The notes: generated by a model from the sequence alone, not told the origin. A stretch of 35,000 nucleotides of DNA from Saccoglossus kowalevskii (GCF_000003605.2 NW_003109487.1:1-35000); one strand, 5' to 3'. Counted from the stretch's first letter, positions 8,632-18,661 are shown. A program made the numbers and translations.

Positions 8632-8929
8632 TACTATTTTGTGTGAATCCAGTTGAATCTCTCCGAACTACATAAATTTTGTCAATGATGTTTCAGTGCA
8701 AACATGTTTTTCTTTAGGGGTTCTAAAATGTGTCGTTACTTAAATTGTGAAGGCTCTACAACTATTGCCAAAGTTCGCCCTCTAGTGATGACGCATTTCC
8801 GTGACGTATATTATCGATTGCGCCACTTTGTTTAAACACAGTAATGGTGACATATCACAAAATTTTAAATCTTTGAAACTCTGTCTAAACAAATTTGTGA
8901 AACTATAAAAAATGTGCCTCCAGTATGTA

Positions 8930-9012
8930 GGTGCGGTGGCCGAGTGGTTAAGGCGTTGGACTTAAGTTCCAATGGACGTTAGTCCTCGTGGGTTCAAATC
9001 CCACACACACTA
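8930..9012 (+). tRNA. tRNA-Leu(TAA), G1 class, weak acceptor
   Basis: G1 and D-loop GAGTGG; acceptor ACACACT leaves two mismatches (C5-A68 and G7-A66) besides wobbles. Confidence 0.75.
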
Positions 9013-9163
9013 TACTATTTTGTGTGAATCCAGTTGAATGTGTCACTCCTTAAATTTTCACTTTTATTAAACACAGTAATGGTGACATATCTCAAAATTT
9101 TAAATCTTTGAAACTCTGTCTAAATAAATTTGTGAAACTATAAAAATTTGACTCCATCATGTA

Positions 9164-9246
9164 AGTGCGGTGGCCGAGCGGTTAAGACGTTGGACTTAAG
9201 TTCCAATGGACGTTAGTGCTCGTGGGTTCAAATCCCACCTGCTCTA
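9164..9246 (+). tRNA. tRNA-Leu(TAA) variant
   Basis: D-stem GAC, variable arm GTGC, acceptor CTGCTCT: the recurrent triple-change class that precedes a long spacer. Confidence 0.8.
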
Positions 9247-9544
9247 TACTATTTTGTGTGAATCCAGTTGAATCTCTCCGAACTACTTAAATTTTGTCAA
9301 TGATGTTTCAGTGCAAACATGTTTTTCTTTAGGGGTTCTAAAATGTGTCGTTACTTAAATTGTGAATGCTCTACAACTATTGCCAAAGTTCGCCCTCTAG
9401 TGATGACGCATTTCCGTGACGTATATTATCGATTGCGCCACTTTGTTTAAACACAGTAATGGTGACATATCTCAAAATTTTAAATCTTTGAAACTCTGTC
9501 TAAATAAATTTGTGAAACTATAAAAAATGTGCCTGCAGTATGTA

Positions 9545-9627
9545 AGTGCGGTGGCCGAGCGGTTAAGGCGTTGGATTTAAGTTCCAATGGACGTTAGTCC
9601 TCGTGGGTTCGAATCCCACCTGCACTA
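9545..9627 (+). tRNA. tRNA-Leu-TAA: tRNA-Leu(TAA) with T32
   Basis: C32T in the anticodon loop; otherwise consensus with TTCGAAT and CTGCACT. Twin of 30249-30331. Confidence 0.93.
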
Positions 9628-9778
9628 TACTATTTTGTGTGAATCCAGTTGAATGTGTCACTCCTTAAATTTTCACTTTGATTAAACACAGTAATGGTGA
9701 CATATCTCAAGATTTTAAATCTTTGAAACTCTGTCTAAATAAATTTGTGAAACTATAAAAAATTGGCTCCATCATGTA

Positions 9779-9861
9779 AGTGCGGTGGCCGAGCGGTTAA
9801 GGCGTTGGACTTAAGTTCCAATGGACGTTAGTCCTCGTGGGTTCAAATCCCACCCGCACTA
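9779..9861 (+). tRNA. tRNA-Leu-TAA: tRNA-Leu(TAA)
   Basis: Fully paired, CCGCACT. Confidence 0.97.
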
Positions 9862-10012
9862 TACTATTTTGTGTGAATCCAGTTGAATGTGTCACTCCTT
9901 AAATTTTCACTTTGATTAAACACAGTTATGATGACATGTCTCAAAATTTTAAATCTTTGAAACTCTGTCTAAATAAATTTGTGAAACTATAAAAATTTGA
10001 CTCCATCATGTA

Positions 10013-10094
10013 AGTGCGGTGGCCGAGCGGTTAAGACGTTGGACTTAAGTTCCAATGGACGTTAGTCCTCGTGGATTCAAATCCCACTGCACTA
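10013..10094 (+). tRNA. tRNA-Leu(TAA), degraded
   Basis: 82 nt. D-stem GAC, G53A, base 66 missing. Same allele as 306 and 26860. Confidence 0.75.
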
Positions 10095-10245
10095 TACTAT
10101 TTTGTGTGAATCCAGTTGAATGTGTCACTCCTTAAATTTTCACTTTGATTAAACACAGTTATGATGACATATCTCAAAATTTTAAATCTTTGAAACTCTG
10201 TCTAAATAAATTTGTGAATCTATAAAAATTTGACTCCATCATGTA

Positions 10246-10327
10246 AGTGCGGTGGCCGAGCGGTTAAGACGTTGGACTTAAGTTCCAATGGACGTTAGTT
10301 CTCGTGGGTTCAAATCCCACTGCACTA
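10246..10327 (+). tRNA. tRNA-Leu(TAA), short acceptor
   Basis: 82 nt. D-stem GAC, variable arm GTTC, base 66 missing. Confidence 0.76.
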
Positions 10328-10625
10328 TACTATTTTGTGTGAATCCAGTTGAATCTCTCCGAACTACTTAAATTTTGTCAATGATGTTTCAGTGCAAACA
10401 TGTTTTTCTTTAGGGGTTCTAAAATGTGTCGTTACTTAAATTGTGAAGGCTCTACAACTATTGCCAAAGTTCGCCCTCTAGTGATGACGCATTTCCGTGA
10501 CGTATATTATCGATTGCGCCACTTTGTTTAAACACAGTAATGGTGACATATCACAAAATTTTAAATCTTTGAAACTCTGTCTAAACAAATTTGTGAAACT
10601 ATAAAAAATGTGCCTCCAGTATGTA

Positions 10626-10708
10626 GGTGCGGTGGCCGAGTGGTTAAGGCGTTGGACTTAAGTTCCAATGGACGTTAGTCCTCGTGGGTTCAAATCCCAC
10701 CCGCACTA
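10626..10708 (+). tRNA. tRNA-Leu(TAA), G1 class
   Basis: G1-T72 wobble and D-loop GAGTGG; otherwise fully paired, CCGCACT. Confidence 0.9.
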
Positions 10709-10859
10709 TACTATTTTGTGTGAATCCAGTTGAATGTGTCACTCCTTAAATTTTCACTTTGATTAAACACAGTTATGATGACATATCTCAAAATTTTAAA
10801 TCTTTGAAACTCTGTCTAAATAAATTTGTGAAACTATAAAAATTTGACTCCATCATGTA

Positions 10860-10942
10860 AGTGCGGTGGCCGAGCGGTTAAGACGTTGGACTTAAGTTCC
10901 AATGGACGTTAGTGCTCGTGGGTTCAAATCCCACCTGCTCTA
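10860..10942 (+). tRNA. tRNA-Leu(TAA) variant
   Basis: D-stem GAC, variable arm GTGC, acceptor CTGCTCT. Confidence 0.8.
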
Positions 10943-11240
10943 TACTATTTTGTGTGAATCCAGTTGAATCTCTCCGAACTACTTAAATTTTGTCAATGAT
11001 GTTTCAGTGCAAACATGTTTTTCTTTAGGGGTTCTAAAATGTGTCGTTACTTAAATTGTGAATGCTCTACAACTATTGCCAAAGTTCGCCCTCTAGTGAT
11101 GACGCATTTCCGTGACGTATATTATCGATTGCGCCACTTTGTTTAAACACAGTAATGGTGACATATCACAAAATTTTAAATCTTTGAAACTCTGTCTAAA
11201 CAAATTTGTGAAACTATAAAAAATGTGCCTCCAGTATGTA

Positions 11241-11323
11241 GGTGCGGTGGCCGAGTGGTTAAGGCGTTGGACTTAAGTTCCAATGGATGTTAGTCCTCGT
11301 GGGTTCAAATCCCACCCGCACTA
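11241..11323 (+). tRNA. tRNA-Leu(TAA), G1 class
   Basis: G1, D-loop GAGTGG, variable stem GGAT/GTCC with one wobble; CCGCACT. Confidence 0.88.
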
Positions 11324-11474
11324 TACTATTTTGTGTGAATCCAGTTGAATGTGTCACTCCTTAAATTTTCACTTTGATTAAACACAGTTATGATGACATA
11401 TCTCAAAATTTTAAATCTTTGAAACTCTGTCTAAATAAATTTGTGAAACTATAAAAATTTGACTCCATCATGTA

Positions 11475-11557
11475 AGTGCGGTGGCCGAGCGGTTAAGGCG
11501 TTGGACTTAAGTTCCAATGGACGTTAGTCCTCGTGGGTTCAAATCCCACCCGCACTA
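11475..11557 (+). tRNA. tRNA-Leu-TAA: tRNA-Leu(TAA)
   Basis: Fully paired, CCGCACT; first gene of the 937-bp duplication. Confidence 0.97.
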
Positions 11558-11709
11558 TACTATTTTGTGTGAATCCAGTTGAATGTGTCACTCCTTGAAT
11601 TTTCACTTTGATTAAACACAGTAATGGTGACATATCTCAAAATTTTAAATCTTTGAAACTTTGTCTAAATAAATTTGTGAAACTATAAAAAATGTGCCTT
11701 CAGTATGTA

Positions 11710-11792
11710 AGTGCGGTGGCCGAGCGGTTAAGGCGTTGGACTTAAGTTCCAATGGACGTTAGTCATCGTGGGTTCGAATCCCACCTGCACTA
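11710..11792 (+). tRNA. tRNA-Leu-TAA: tRNA-Leu(TAA)
   Basis: Variable arm ends GTCA (one pair lost); the rest is consensus, TTCGAAT. A short spacer combined with the CTTCAG leader makes this a 235-bp hybrid unit. Confidence 0.92.
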
Positions 11793-11943
11793 TACTATTT
11801 TGTGTGAATCCAGTTGAATGTGTCACTCCTTAAATTTTCACTTTGATTAAACACAGTAATGGTGACATATCTCAAGATTTTAAATCTTTGAAACTCTGTC
11901 TAAATAAATTTGTGAAACTATAAAAAATTAGCTCCATCATGTA

Positions 11944-12026
11944 AGTGCGGTGGCCGAGCGGTTAAGGCGTTGGACTTAAGTTCCAATGGACGTTAGTCCT
12001 CGTGGGTTCAAATCCCACCCGCACTA
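11944..12026 (+). tRNA. tRNA-Leu-TAA: tRNA-Leu(TAA)
   Basis: Fully paired, CCGCACT; leader TTAGCTCC. Confidence 0.97.
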
Positions 12027-12177
12027 TACTATTTTGTGTGAATCCAGTTGAATGTGTCACTCCTTGAATTTTCACTTTGATTAAACACAGTAATGGTGAC
12101 ATATCTCAAGATTTTAAATCTTTGAAACTCTGTCTAAATAAATTTGTGAAACTATAAAAAATTGGCTCCATCATGTA

Positions 12178-12260
12178 AGTGCGGTGGCCGAGCGGTTAAG
12201 GCGTTGGACTTAAGTTCCAATGGACGTTAGTCCTCGTGGGTTCAAATCCCACCTGCACTA
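12178..12260 (+). tRNA. tRNA-Leu-TAA: tRNA-Leu(TAA)
   Basis: Consensus, CTGCACT; followed by the GTGTCGCTCC spacer sub-type. Confidence 0.96.
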
Positions 12261-12411
12261 TACTATTTTGTGTGAATCCAGTTGAATGTGTCGCTCCTTA
12301 AATTTTCACTTTGATTAAACACAGTTATGATGACATATCTCAAAATTTTAAATCTTTGAAACTCTGTCTAAATAAATTTGTGAAACTATAAAAATTTGAC
12401 TCCATCATGTA

Positions 12412-12494
12412 AGTGCGGTGGCCGAGCGGTTAAGGCGTTGGACTTAAGTTCCAATGGACGTTAGTCCTCGTGGGTTCAAATCCCACCCGCACTA
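12412..12494 (+). tRNA. tRNA-Leu-TAA: tRNA-Leu(TAA)
   Basis: Fully paired, CCGCACT; duplicate of 11475-11557. Confidence 0.97.
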
Positions 12495-12646
12495 TACTAT
12501 TTTGTGTGAATCCAGTTGAATGTGTCACTCCTTGAATTTTCACTTTGATTAAACACAGTAATGGTGACATATCTCAAAATTTTAAATCTTTGAAACTTTG
12601 TCTAAATAAATTTGTGAAACTATAAAAAATGTGCCTTCAGTATGTA

Positions 12647-12729
12647 AGTGCGGTGGCCGAGCGGTTAAGGCGTTGGACTTAAGTTCCAATGGACGTTAGT
12701 CCTCGTGGGTTCGAATCCCACCTGCACTA
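12647..12729 (+). tRNA. tRNA-Leu-TAA: tRNA-Leu(TAA)
   Basis: Consensus with TTCGAAT and CTGCACT; hybrid 235-bp unit; duplicate of 11710 with GTCC intact. Confidence 0.96.
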
Positions 12730-12880
12730 TACTATTTTGTGTGAATCCAGTTGAATGTGTCACTCCTTAAATTTTCACTTTGATTAAACACAGTAATGGT
12801 GACATATCTCAAGATTTTAAATCTTTGAAACTCTGTCTAAATAAATTTGTGAAACTATAAAAAATTAGCTCCATCATGTA

Positions 12881-12963
12881 AGTGCGGTGGCCGAGCGGTT
12901 AAGGCGTTGGACTTAAGTTCCAATGGACGTTAGTCCTCGTGGGTTCAAATCCCACCCGCACTA
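12881..12963 (+). tRNA. tRNA-Leu-TAA: tRNA-Leu(TAA)
   Basis: Fully paired, CCGCACT; duplicate of 11944. Confidence 0.97.
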
Positions 12964-13114
12964 TACTATTTTGTGTGAATCCAGTTGAATGTGTCACTCC
13001 TTGAATTTTCACTTTGATTAAACACAGTAATGGTGACATATCTCAAGATTTTAAATCTTTGAAACTCTGTCTAAATAAATTTGTGAAACTATAAAAAATT
13101 GGCTCCATCATGTA

Positions 13115-13197
13115 AGTGCGGTGGCCGAGCGGTTAAGGCGTTGGACTTAAGTTCCAATGGACGTTAGTCCTCGTGGGTTCAAATCCCACCTGCACTA
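13115..13197 (+). tRNA. tRNA-Leu-TAA: tRNA-Leu(TAA)
   Basis: Consensus, CTGCACT; duplicate of 12178. Confidence 0.96.
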
Positions 13198-13348
13198 TAC
13201 TATTTTGTGTGAATCCAGTTGAATGTGTCGCTCCTTAAATTTTCACTTTGATTAAACACAGTTATGATGACATATCTCAAAATTTTAAATCTTTGAAACT
13301 CTGTCTAAATAAATTTGTGAAACTATAAAAATTTGCCTCCATCATGTA

Positions 13349-13430
13349 AGTGCGGTGGCCGAGCGGTTAAGACGTTGGACTTAAGTTCCAATGGACGTTA
13401 GTCCTCGTGGGTTCAAATCCCACTGCACTA
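13349..13430 (+). tRNA. tRNA-Leu(TAA), short acceptor
   Basis: 82 nt. D-stem GAC, base 66 missing; precedes a long spacer. Confidence 0.78.
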
Positions 13431-13728
13431 TACTATTTTGTGTGAATCCAGTTGAATCTCTCCGAACTACTTAAATTTGGTCAATGATGTTTCAGTGCAA
13501 ACATGTTTTTCTTTAGGGGTTCTAAAATGTGTCGTTACTTAAATTGTGAAGGCTCTACAACTATTGCCAAAGTTCGCCCTCTAGTGATGACGCATTTCCG
13601 TGACGTATATTATCGATTGCGCCACTTTGTTTAAACACAGTAATGGTGACATATCACAAAATTTTAAATCTTTGAAACTCTGTCTAAACAAATTTGTGAA
13701 ACTATAAAAAATGTGCCTCCAGTATGTA

Positions 13729-13808
13729 TGTGCGGTGGCCGAGTGGTTAAGCGTTGGATTTAAGTTCCAATGGACGTTAGTCCTCGTGGTTCAATCCCAC
13801 CCGCACTA
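13729..13808 (+). pseudogene. tRNA-Leu(TAA) copy with clustered deletions
   Basis: 80 nt. T1 (mismatch with T72) and T32; single bases lost from GG in the D-stem, GGG in the T-stem and AAA in the T-loop. The next spacer also lost a T and an A. All losses are in homopolymers, so sequencing error competes with true decay. Confidence 0.65.
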
Positions 13809-13957
13809 TACTATTTGTGTGATCCAGTTGAATGTGTCGCTCCTTAAATTTTCACTTTGATTAAACACAGTTATGATGACATATATCAAAATTTTAAATC
13901 TTTGAAACTCTGTCTAAATAAATTTGTGAAACTATAAAAATTTGCCTCCATCATGTA

Positions 13958-14040
13958 AGTGCGGTGGCCGAGCGGTTAAGGCGTTGGACTTAAGTTCCAA
14001 TGGACGTTAGTCCTCGTGGGTTCAAATCCCACCTGCACTA
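13958..14040 (+). tRNA. tRNA-Leu-TAA: tRNA-Leu(TAA)
   Basis: Consensus, CTGCACT; leader TTGCCTCC. The next 234-bp unit looks the same. Confidence 0.96.
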
Positions 14041-14191
14041 TACTATTTTGTGTGAATCCAGTTGAATGTGTCGCTCCTTAAATTTTCACTTTGATTAAAC
14101 ACAGTTATGATGACATATCTCAAAATTTTAAATCTTTGAAACTCTGTCTAAATAAATTTGTGAAACTATAAAAATTTGCCTCCATCATGTA

Positions 14192-14274
14192 AGTGCGGTG
14201 GCCGAGCGGTTAAGGCGTTGGACTTAAGTTCCAATGGACGTTAGTCCTCGTGGGTTCAAATCCCACCTGCACTA
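14192..14274 (+). tRNA. tRNA-Leu-TAA: tRNA-Leu(TAA)
   Basis: Consensus, CTGCACT; starts a segment repeated at 17731 (offset 3,539). Confidence 0.96.
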
Positions 14275-14425
14275 TACTATTTTGTGTGAATCCAGTTGAA
14301 TGTGTCGCTCCTTAAATTTTCACTTTGATTAAACACAGTAATGGTGACATATCTCAAAATTTTAAATCTTTGAAACTCTGTCTAAATAAATTTGTGAAAC
14401 TATAAAAATTTGACTCCATCATGTA

Positions 14426-14507
14426 AGTGCGGTGGCCGAGCGGTTAAGACGTTGGACTTAAGTTCCAATGGACGTTAGTCCTCGTGGGTTCAAATCCCAC
14501 TGCACTA
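14426..14507 (+). tRNA. tRNA-Leu(TAA), short acceptor
   Basis: 82 nt. D-stem GAC, base 66 missing. Twin of 17965. Confidence 0.78.
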
Positions 14508-14805
14508 TACTATTTTGTGTGAATCCAGTTGAATCTCTCCGAACTACTTAAATTTTGTCAATGATGTTTCAGTGCAAACATGTTTTTCTTTAGGGGTTCT
14601 AAAATGTGTCGTTACTTAAATTGTGAAGGCTCTACAACTATTGCCAAAGTTCGCCCTCTAGTGATGACGCATTTCCGTGACGTATATTATCGATTGCGCC
14701 ACTTTGTTTAAACACAGTAATGGTGACATATCACAAAATTTTAAATCTTTGAAACTCTGTCTAAACAAATTTGTGAAACTATAAAAAATGTGCCTCCAGT
14801 ATGTA

Positions 14806-14888
14806 GGTGCGGTGGCCGAGTGGTTAAGGCGTTGGATTTAAGTTCCAATGGACGTTAGTCCTCGTGGGTTCAAATCCCACCCGCACTA
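14806..14888 (+). tRNA. tRNA-Leu(TAA), G1 class, T32
   Basis: G1-T72 wobble, D-loop GAGTGG, C32T; CCGCACT. Twin of 18345. Confidence 0.87.
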
Positions 14889-15039
14889 TACTATTTTGTG
14901 TGAATCCAGTTGAATGTGTCACTCCTTAAATTTTCACTTTGATTAAACACAGTAATGATGACATATCTCAAAATTTTAAATCTTTGAAACTCTGTCTAAA
15001 TAAATTTGTGAAACTATAAAAATTTGACTCCATCATGTA

Positions 15040-15122
15040 AGTGCGGTGGCCGAGCGATTAAGACGTTGGACTTAAGTTCCAATGGACGTTAGTGCTCGCG
15101 GGTTCAAATCCCACCTGCTCTA
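15040..15122 (+). tRNA. tRNA-Leu(TAA), degraded
   Basis: Conserved D-loop G changed to A (GCGATTA), D-stem GAC, variable arm GTGC, T-stem GCGGG (C50-A64), acceptor CTGCTCT. Five weaknesses together. Confidence 0.72.
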
Positions 15123-15419
15123 TACTATTTTGTGTGAATCCAGTTGAATCTCTCCGAACTACTTAAATTTTGTCAATGATGTTTCAGTGCAAACATGTTT
15201 TTCTTTAGGGGTTCTAAAATGTGTCGTTACTTAAATTGTGAATGCTCTACAACTATTGCCAAAGTTCGCCCTCTAGTGATGACGCATTTCCGTGACGTAT
15301 ATTATCGATTGCGCCACTTTGTTTAAACACAGTAATGGTGACATATCTCAAAATTTTAAATCTTTGAAACTTTGTCTAAATAATTTGTGAAACTATAAAA
15401 AATGTGCCTTCAGTATGTA

Positions 15420-15502
15420 AGTGCGGTGGCCGAGCGGTTAAGGCGTTCGACTTAAGTTCCAATGGACGTTAGTCCTCGTGGGTTCGAACCCCACATGCAC
15501 TA
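15420..15502 (+). tRNA. tRNA-Leu(TAA) variant
   Basis: Same allele as 2526: anticodon stem TTCGA, acceptor ATGCACT, loop TTCGAAC. The upstream spacer shares TCTAAATAATTTG. Confidence 0.82.
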
Positions 15503-15800
15503 TACTATTTTGTGTGAATCCAGTTGAATCTCTCCGAACTACTTAAATTTTGTCAATGATGTTTCAGTGCAAACATGTTTTTCTTTAGGGGTTCTAAAAT
15601 GTGTCGTTACTTAAATTGTGAATGCTCTACAACTATTGCCAAAGTTCGCCCTCTAGTGATGACGCATTTCCGTGACGTATATTATCGATTGCGCCACTTT
15701 GTTTAAACACAGTAATGGTGACATATCACAAAATTTTAAATCTTTGAAACTCTGTCTAAACAAATTTGTGAAACTATAAAAAATGTGCCTCCAGTATGTA

Positions 15801-15883
15801 AGTGCGGTGGCCGAGCGGTTAAGGCGTTGGACTTTAGTTCCAATGGACGTTAGTCCTTGTGGGTTCAAATCCCACCCGCACTA
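15801..15883 (+). tRNA. tRNA with anticodon TTA on Leu body (ochre-suppressor type)
   Basis: Anticodon loop CTTTAGT: the anticodon at 15834-15836 is TTA, which reads the stop codon UAA. The single change is A35T at 15835; all stems pair, A and B boxes are intact, and T4 follows. It is otherwise identical to 2907-2989. Leu-charging is plausible where LeuRS relies on A73 and the variable arm, less so where LeuRS reads A35. It may be a neutral mutation in one repeat, a sequencing error, or a working suppressor. Confidence 0.88.
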
Positions 15884-16034
15884 TACTATTTTGTGTGAAT
15901 CCAGTTGAATGTATCACTCCTTAAATTTTCACTTTGATTAAACACAGTTATGATGACATATCTCAAAATTTTAAATCTTTGAAACTCTGTCTAAATAAAT
16001 TTGTGAAACTATAAAAATTTGACTCCATCATGTA

Positions 16035-16117
16035 AGTGCGGTGGCCGAGCGGTTAAGACGTTGGACTTAAGTTCCAATGGACGTTAGTCCTCGTGGATTC
16101 AAATCCCACCCGCAGTA
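16035..16117 (+). tRNA. tRNA-Leu(TAA), degraded
   Basis: D-stem GAC, G53A, acceptor CCGCAGT (G2-G71 mismatch). Its 5' part corresponds to 3141. Confidence 0.76.
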
Positions 16118-16268
16118 TACTATTTTGTGTGAATCCAGTTGAATGTGTCACTCCTTAAATTTTCACTTTGATTAAACACAGTTATGATGACATATCTCAA
16201 AATTTTAAATCTTTGAAACTCTGTCTAAATAAATTTGTGAAACTATAAAAATTTGCCTCCATCATGTA

Positions 16269-16351
16269 AGTGCGGTGGCCGAGCGGTTAAGACGTTGGAC
16301 TTAAGTTCCAATGGACGTTAGTGCTCGTGGGTTCAAATCCCACCTGCTCTA
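16269..16351 (+). tRNA. tRNA-Leu(TAA) variant
   Basis: D-stem GAC, variable arm GTGC, acceptor CTGCTCT. Counterpart of 33874. Confidence 0.8.
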
Positions 16352-16649
16352 TACTATTTTGTGTGAATCCAGTTGAATCTCTCCGAACTACTTAAATTTT
16401 GTCAATGATGTTTCAGTGCAAACATGTTTTTCTTTAGGGGTTCTAAAATGTGTCGTTACTTAAATTGTGAATGCTCTACAACTATTGCCAAAGTTCGCCC
16501 TCTAGTGATGACGCATTTCCGTGACGTATATTATCGATTGCGCCACTTTGTTTAAACACAGTAATGGTGACATATCACAAAATTTTAAATCTTTGAAACT
16601 CTGTCTAAACAAATTTGTGAAACTATAAAAAATGTGCCTCCAGTATGTA

Positions 16650-16731
16650 GGTGCTGTGGTCGAGCGGTTAAGGCGTTGGACTTAAGTTCCAATGGACGTT
16701 AGTCCTCGTGGATTCAAATCCCACTGCACGA
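16650..16731 (+). tRNA. tRNA-Leu(TAA), chimeric and degraded
   Basis: 82 nt. The 5' part GGTGCTGTGGTCGAG (G1, G6T, C11T) is shared only with 34255. The 3' part (G53A, base 66 missing, T72G) is shared only with 3141. It looks like a crossover product. Confidence 0.72.
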
Positions 16732-16882
16732 AACTATTTTGTGTGAATCCAGTTGAATGTGTCACTCCTTAAATTTTCACTTTGATAAAACACAGTTATG
16801 ATGACATATCTCAAAATTTTAAATCTTTGAAACTCTGTCTAAATAAATTTGTGAAACTATAAAAATTTGACTCCATCATGTA

Positions 16883-16965
16883 AGTGCGGTGGCCGAGCGG
16901 TTAAGACGTTGGACTTAAGTTCCAATGGACGTTAGTCCTCGTGGGTTCAAATCCCACTTGCTCTA
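16883..16965 (+). tRNA. tRNA-Leu(TAA) variant
   Basis: D-stem GAC, acceptor TTGCTCT; twin of 3374. Confidence 0.8.
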
Positions 16966-17262
16966 TACTATTTTGTGTGAATCCAGTTGAATCTCTCCGA
17001 ACTACTTAAATTTTGTCAATGATGTTTCAGTGCAAACATGTTTTTCTTTAGGGGTTCTAAAATGTGTCGTTACTTAAATTGTGAATGCTCTACAACTATT
17101 GCCAAAGTTCGCCCTCTAGTGATGACGCATTTCCGTGACGTATATTATCGATTGCGCCACTTTGTTTAAACACAGTAATGGTGACATATCTCAAAATTTT
17201 AAATCTTTGAAACTTTGTCTAAATAAATTTGTGAAACTATAAAAAATGTGCTTCAGTATGTA

Positions 17263-17345
17263 AGTGCGGTGGTCGAGCGGTTAAGGCGTTGGACTTAAGT
17301 TCCAATGGACGTTAGTCCTCGTGGCTTCGAATCCCACCTGCACTA
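17263..17345 (+). tRNA. tRNA-Leu(TAA) variant
   Basis: C11T and G53C; twin of 3754. Confidence 0.82.
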
Positions 17346-17496
17346 TACTATTTTGTGTGAATCCAGTTGAATGTGTCACTCCTTAAATTTTCACTTTGAT
17401 TAAACACAGTAATGGTGACATATCTCAAAATTTTAAATCTTTGAAACTCTGTCTAAATAAATTTGTGAAACTATAAAAAATTGGCTCCATCATGTA

Positions 17497-17579
17497 AGTG
17501 CGGTGGCCGAGCGGTTAAGGCGTTGGACTTAAGTTCCAATGGACGTTAGTCCTCGTGGGTTCAAATCCCACCCGCACTA
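17497..17579 (+). tRNA. tRNA-Leu-TAA: tRNA-Leu(TAA)
   Basis: Fully paired, CCGCACT; twin of 3988. Confidence 0.97.
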
Positions 17580-17730
17580 TACTATTTTGTGTGAATCCAG
17601 TTGAATGTGTCACTCCTTGAATTTTCACTTTGATTAAACACAGTAATGGTGACATATCTCAAGATTTTAAATCTTTGAAACTCTGTCTAAATAAATTTGT
17701 GAAACTATAAAAATTTGCCTCCATCATGTA

Positions 17731-17813
17731 AGTGCGGTGGCCGAGCGGTTAAGGCGTTGGACTTAAGTTCCAATGGACGTTAGTCCTCGTGGGTTCAAAT
17801 CCCACCTGCACTA
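17731..17813 (+). tRNA. tRNA-Leu-TAA: tRNA-Leu(TAA)
   Basis: Consensus, CTGCACT; twin of 14192. Confidence 0.96.
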
Positions 17814-17964
17814 TACTATTTTGTGTGAATCCAGTTGAATGTGTCGCTCCTTAAATTTTCACTTTGATTAAACACAGTAATGGTGACATATCTCAAAATT
17901 TTAAATCTTTGAAACTCTGTCTAAATAAATTTGTGAAACTATAAAAATTTGACTCCATCATGTA

Positions 17965-18046
17965 AGTGCGGTGGCCGAGCGGTTAAGACGTTGGACTTAA
18001 GTTCCAATGGACGTTAGTCCTCGTGGGTTCAAATCCCACTGCACTA
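17965..18046 (+). tRNA. tRNA-Leu(TAA), short acceptor
   Basis: 82 nt. D-stem GAC, base 66 missing. Confidence 0.78.
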
Positions 18047-18344
18047 TACTATTTTGTGTGAATCCAGTTGAATCTCTCCGAACTACTTAAATTTTGTCAA
18101 TGATGTTTCAGTGCAAACATGTTTTTCTTTAGGGGTTCTAAAATGTGTCGTTACTTAAATTGTGAAGGCTCTACAACTATTGCCAAAGTTCGCCCTCTAG
18201 TGATGACGCATTTCCGTGACGTATATTATCGATTGCGCCACTTTGTTTAAACACAGTAATGGTGACATATCACAAAATTTTAAATCTTTGAAACTCTGTC
18301 TAAACAAATTTGTGAAACTATAAAAAATGTGCCTCCAGTATGTA

Positions 18345-18427
18345 GGTGCGGTGGCCGAGTGGTTAAGGCGTTGGATTTAAGTTCCAATGGACGTTAGTCC
18401 TCGTGGGTTCAAATCCCACCTGCACTA
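18345..18427 (+). tRNA. tRNA-Leu(TAA), G1 class, T32
   Basis: G1, D-loop GAGTGG, C32T; acceptor CTGCACT where its twin at 14806 has CCGCACT. Confidence 0.86.
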
Positions 18428-18578
18428 TACTATTTTGTGTGAATCCAGTTGAATGTGTCACTCCTTAAATTTTCACTTTGATTAAACACAGTAATGGTGA
18501 CATATCTCAAAATTTTAAATCTTTGAAACTCTGTCTAAATAAATTTGTGAAACTATAAAAATTTGACTCCATCATGTA

Positions 18579-18661
18579 AGTGCGGTGGCCGAGCGGTTAA
18601 GGCGTTGGACTTAAGTTCCAATGGACGTTAGTCCTCGTGGGTTCAAATCCCACCTGCTCTA
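18579..18661 (+). tRNA. tRNA-Leu(TAA) variant
   Basis: Only the acceptor CTGCTCT (T3-T70) departs from consensus. Unlike most CTCT copies it has GGC and precedes a short spacer. Confidence 0.88.

Larger units (their letters stand above)
11475..12411 (+). repeat. 937-bp four-unit tandem duplication, copy 1
   Basis: The four tRNAs at 11475, 11710, 11944 and 12178 recur at 12412, 12647, 12881 and 13115, all offset by exactly 937 bp, with the same spacer sub-types in the same order. I saw one gene difference: GTCATCG against GTCCTCG in the variable arm of the second copy. Edges are approximate. Confidence 0.85.
12412..13348 (+). repeat. 937-bp four-unit tandem duplication, copy 2
   Basis: Partner of 11475-12411. 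Near-identity implies recent duplication. The following tRNA (13349) differs from the one at 12412, so the similarity ends near there. Confidence 0.85.
15420..17579 (+). repeat. Segmental duplication, version with two more units
   Basis: Partner of 2526-4070. The tRNA at 3141 looks like the 5' part of 16035 joined to the 3' part of 16650, so either two units were lost there or gained here by exchange inside the tRNA sequence. The tRNA at 16650 shares its odd 5' part with 34255. Confidence 0.75.

Noticed and set aside
15653..15868. 71-codon open frame on the - strand (a similar one at 25774-25965)
   Set aside because: Both read antisense through the same long spacer into a tRNA; their similarity reflects the repeat, not protein conservation.
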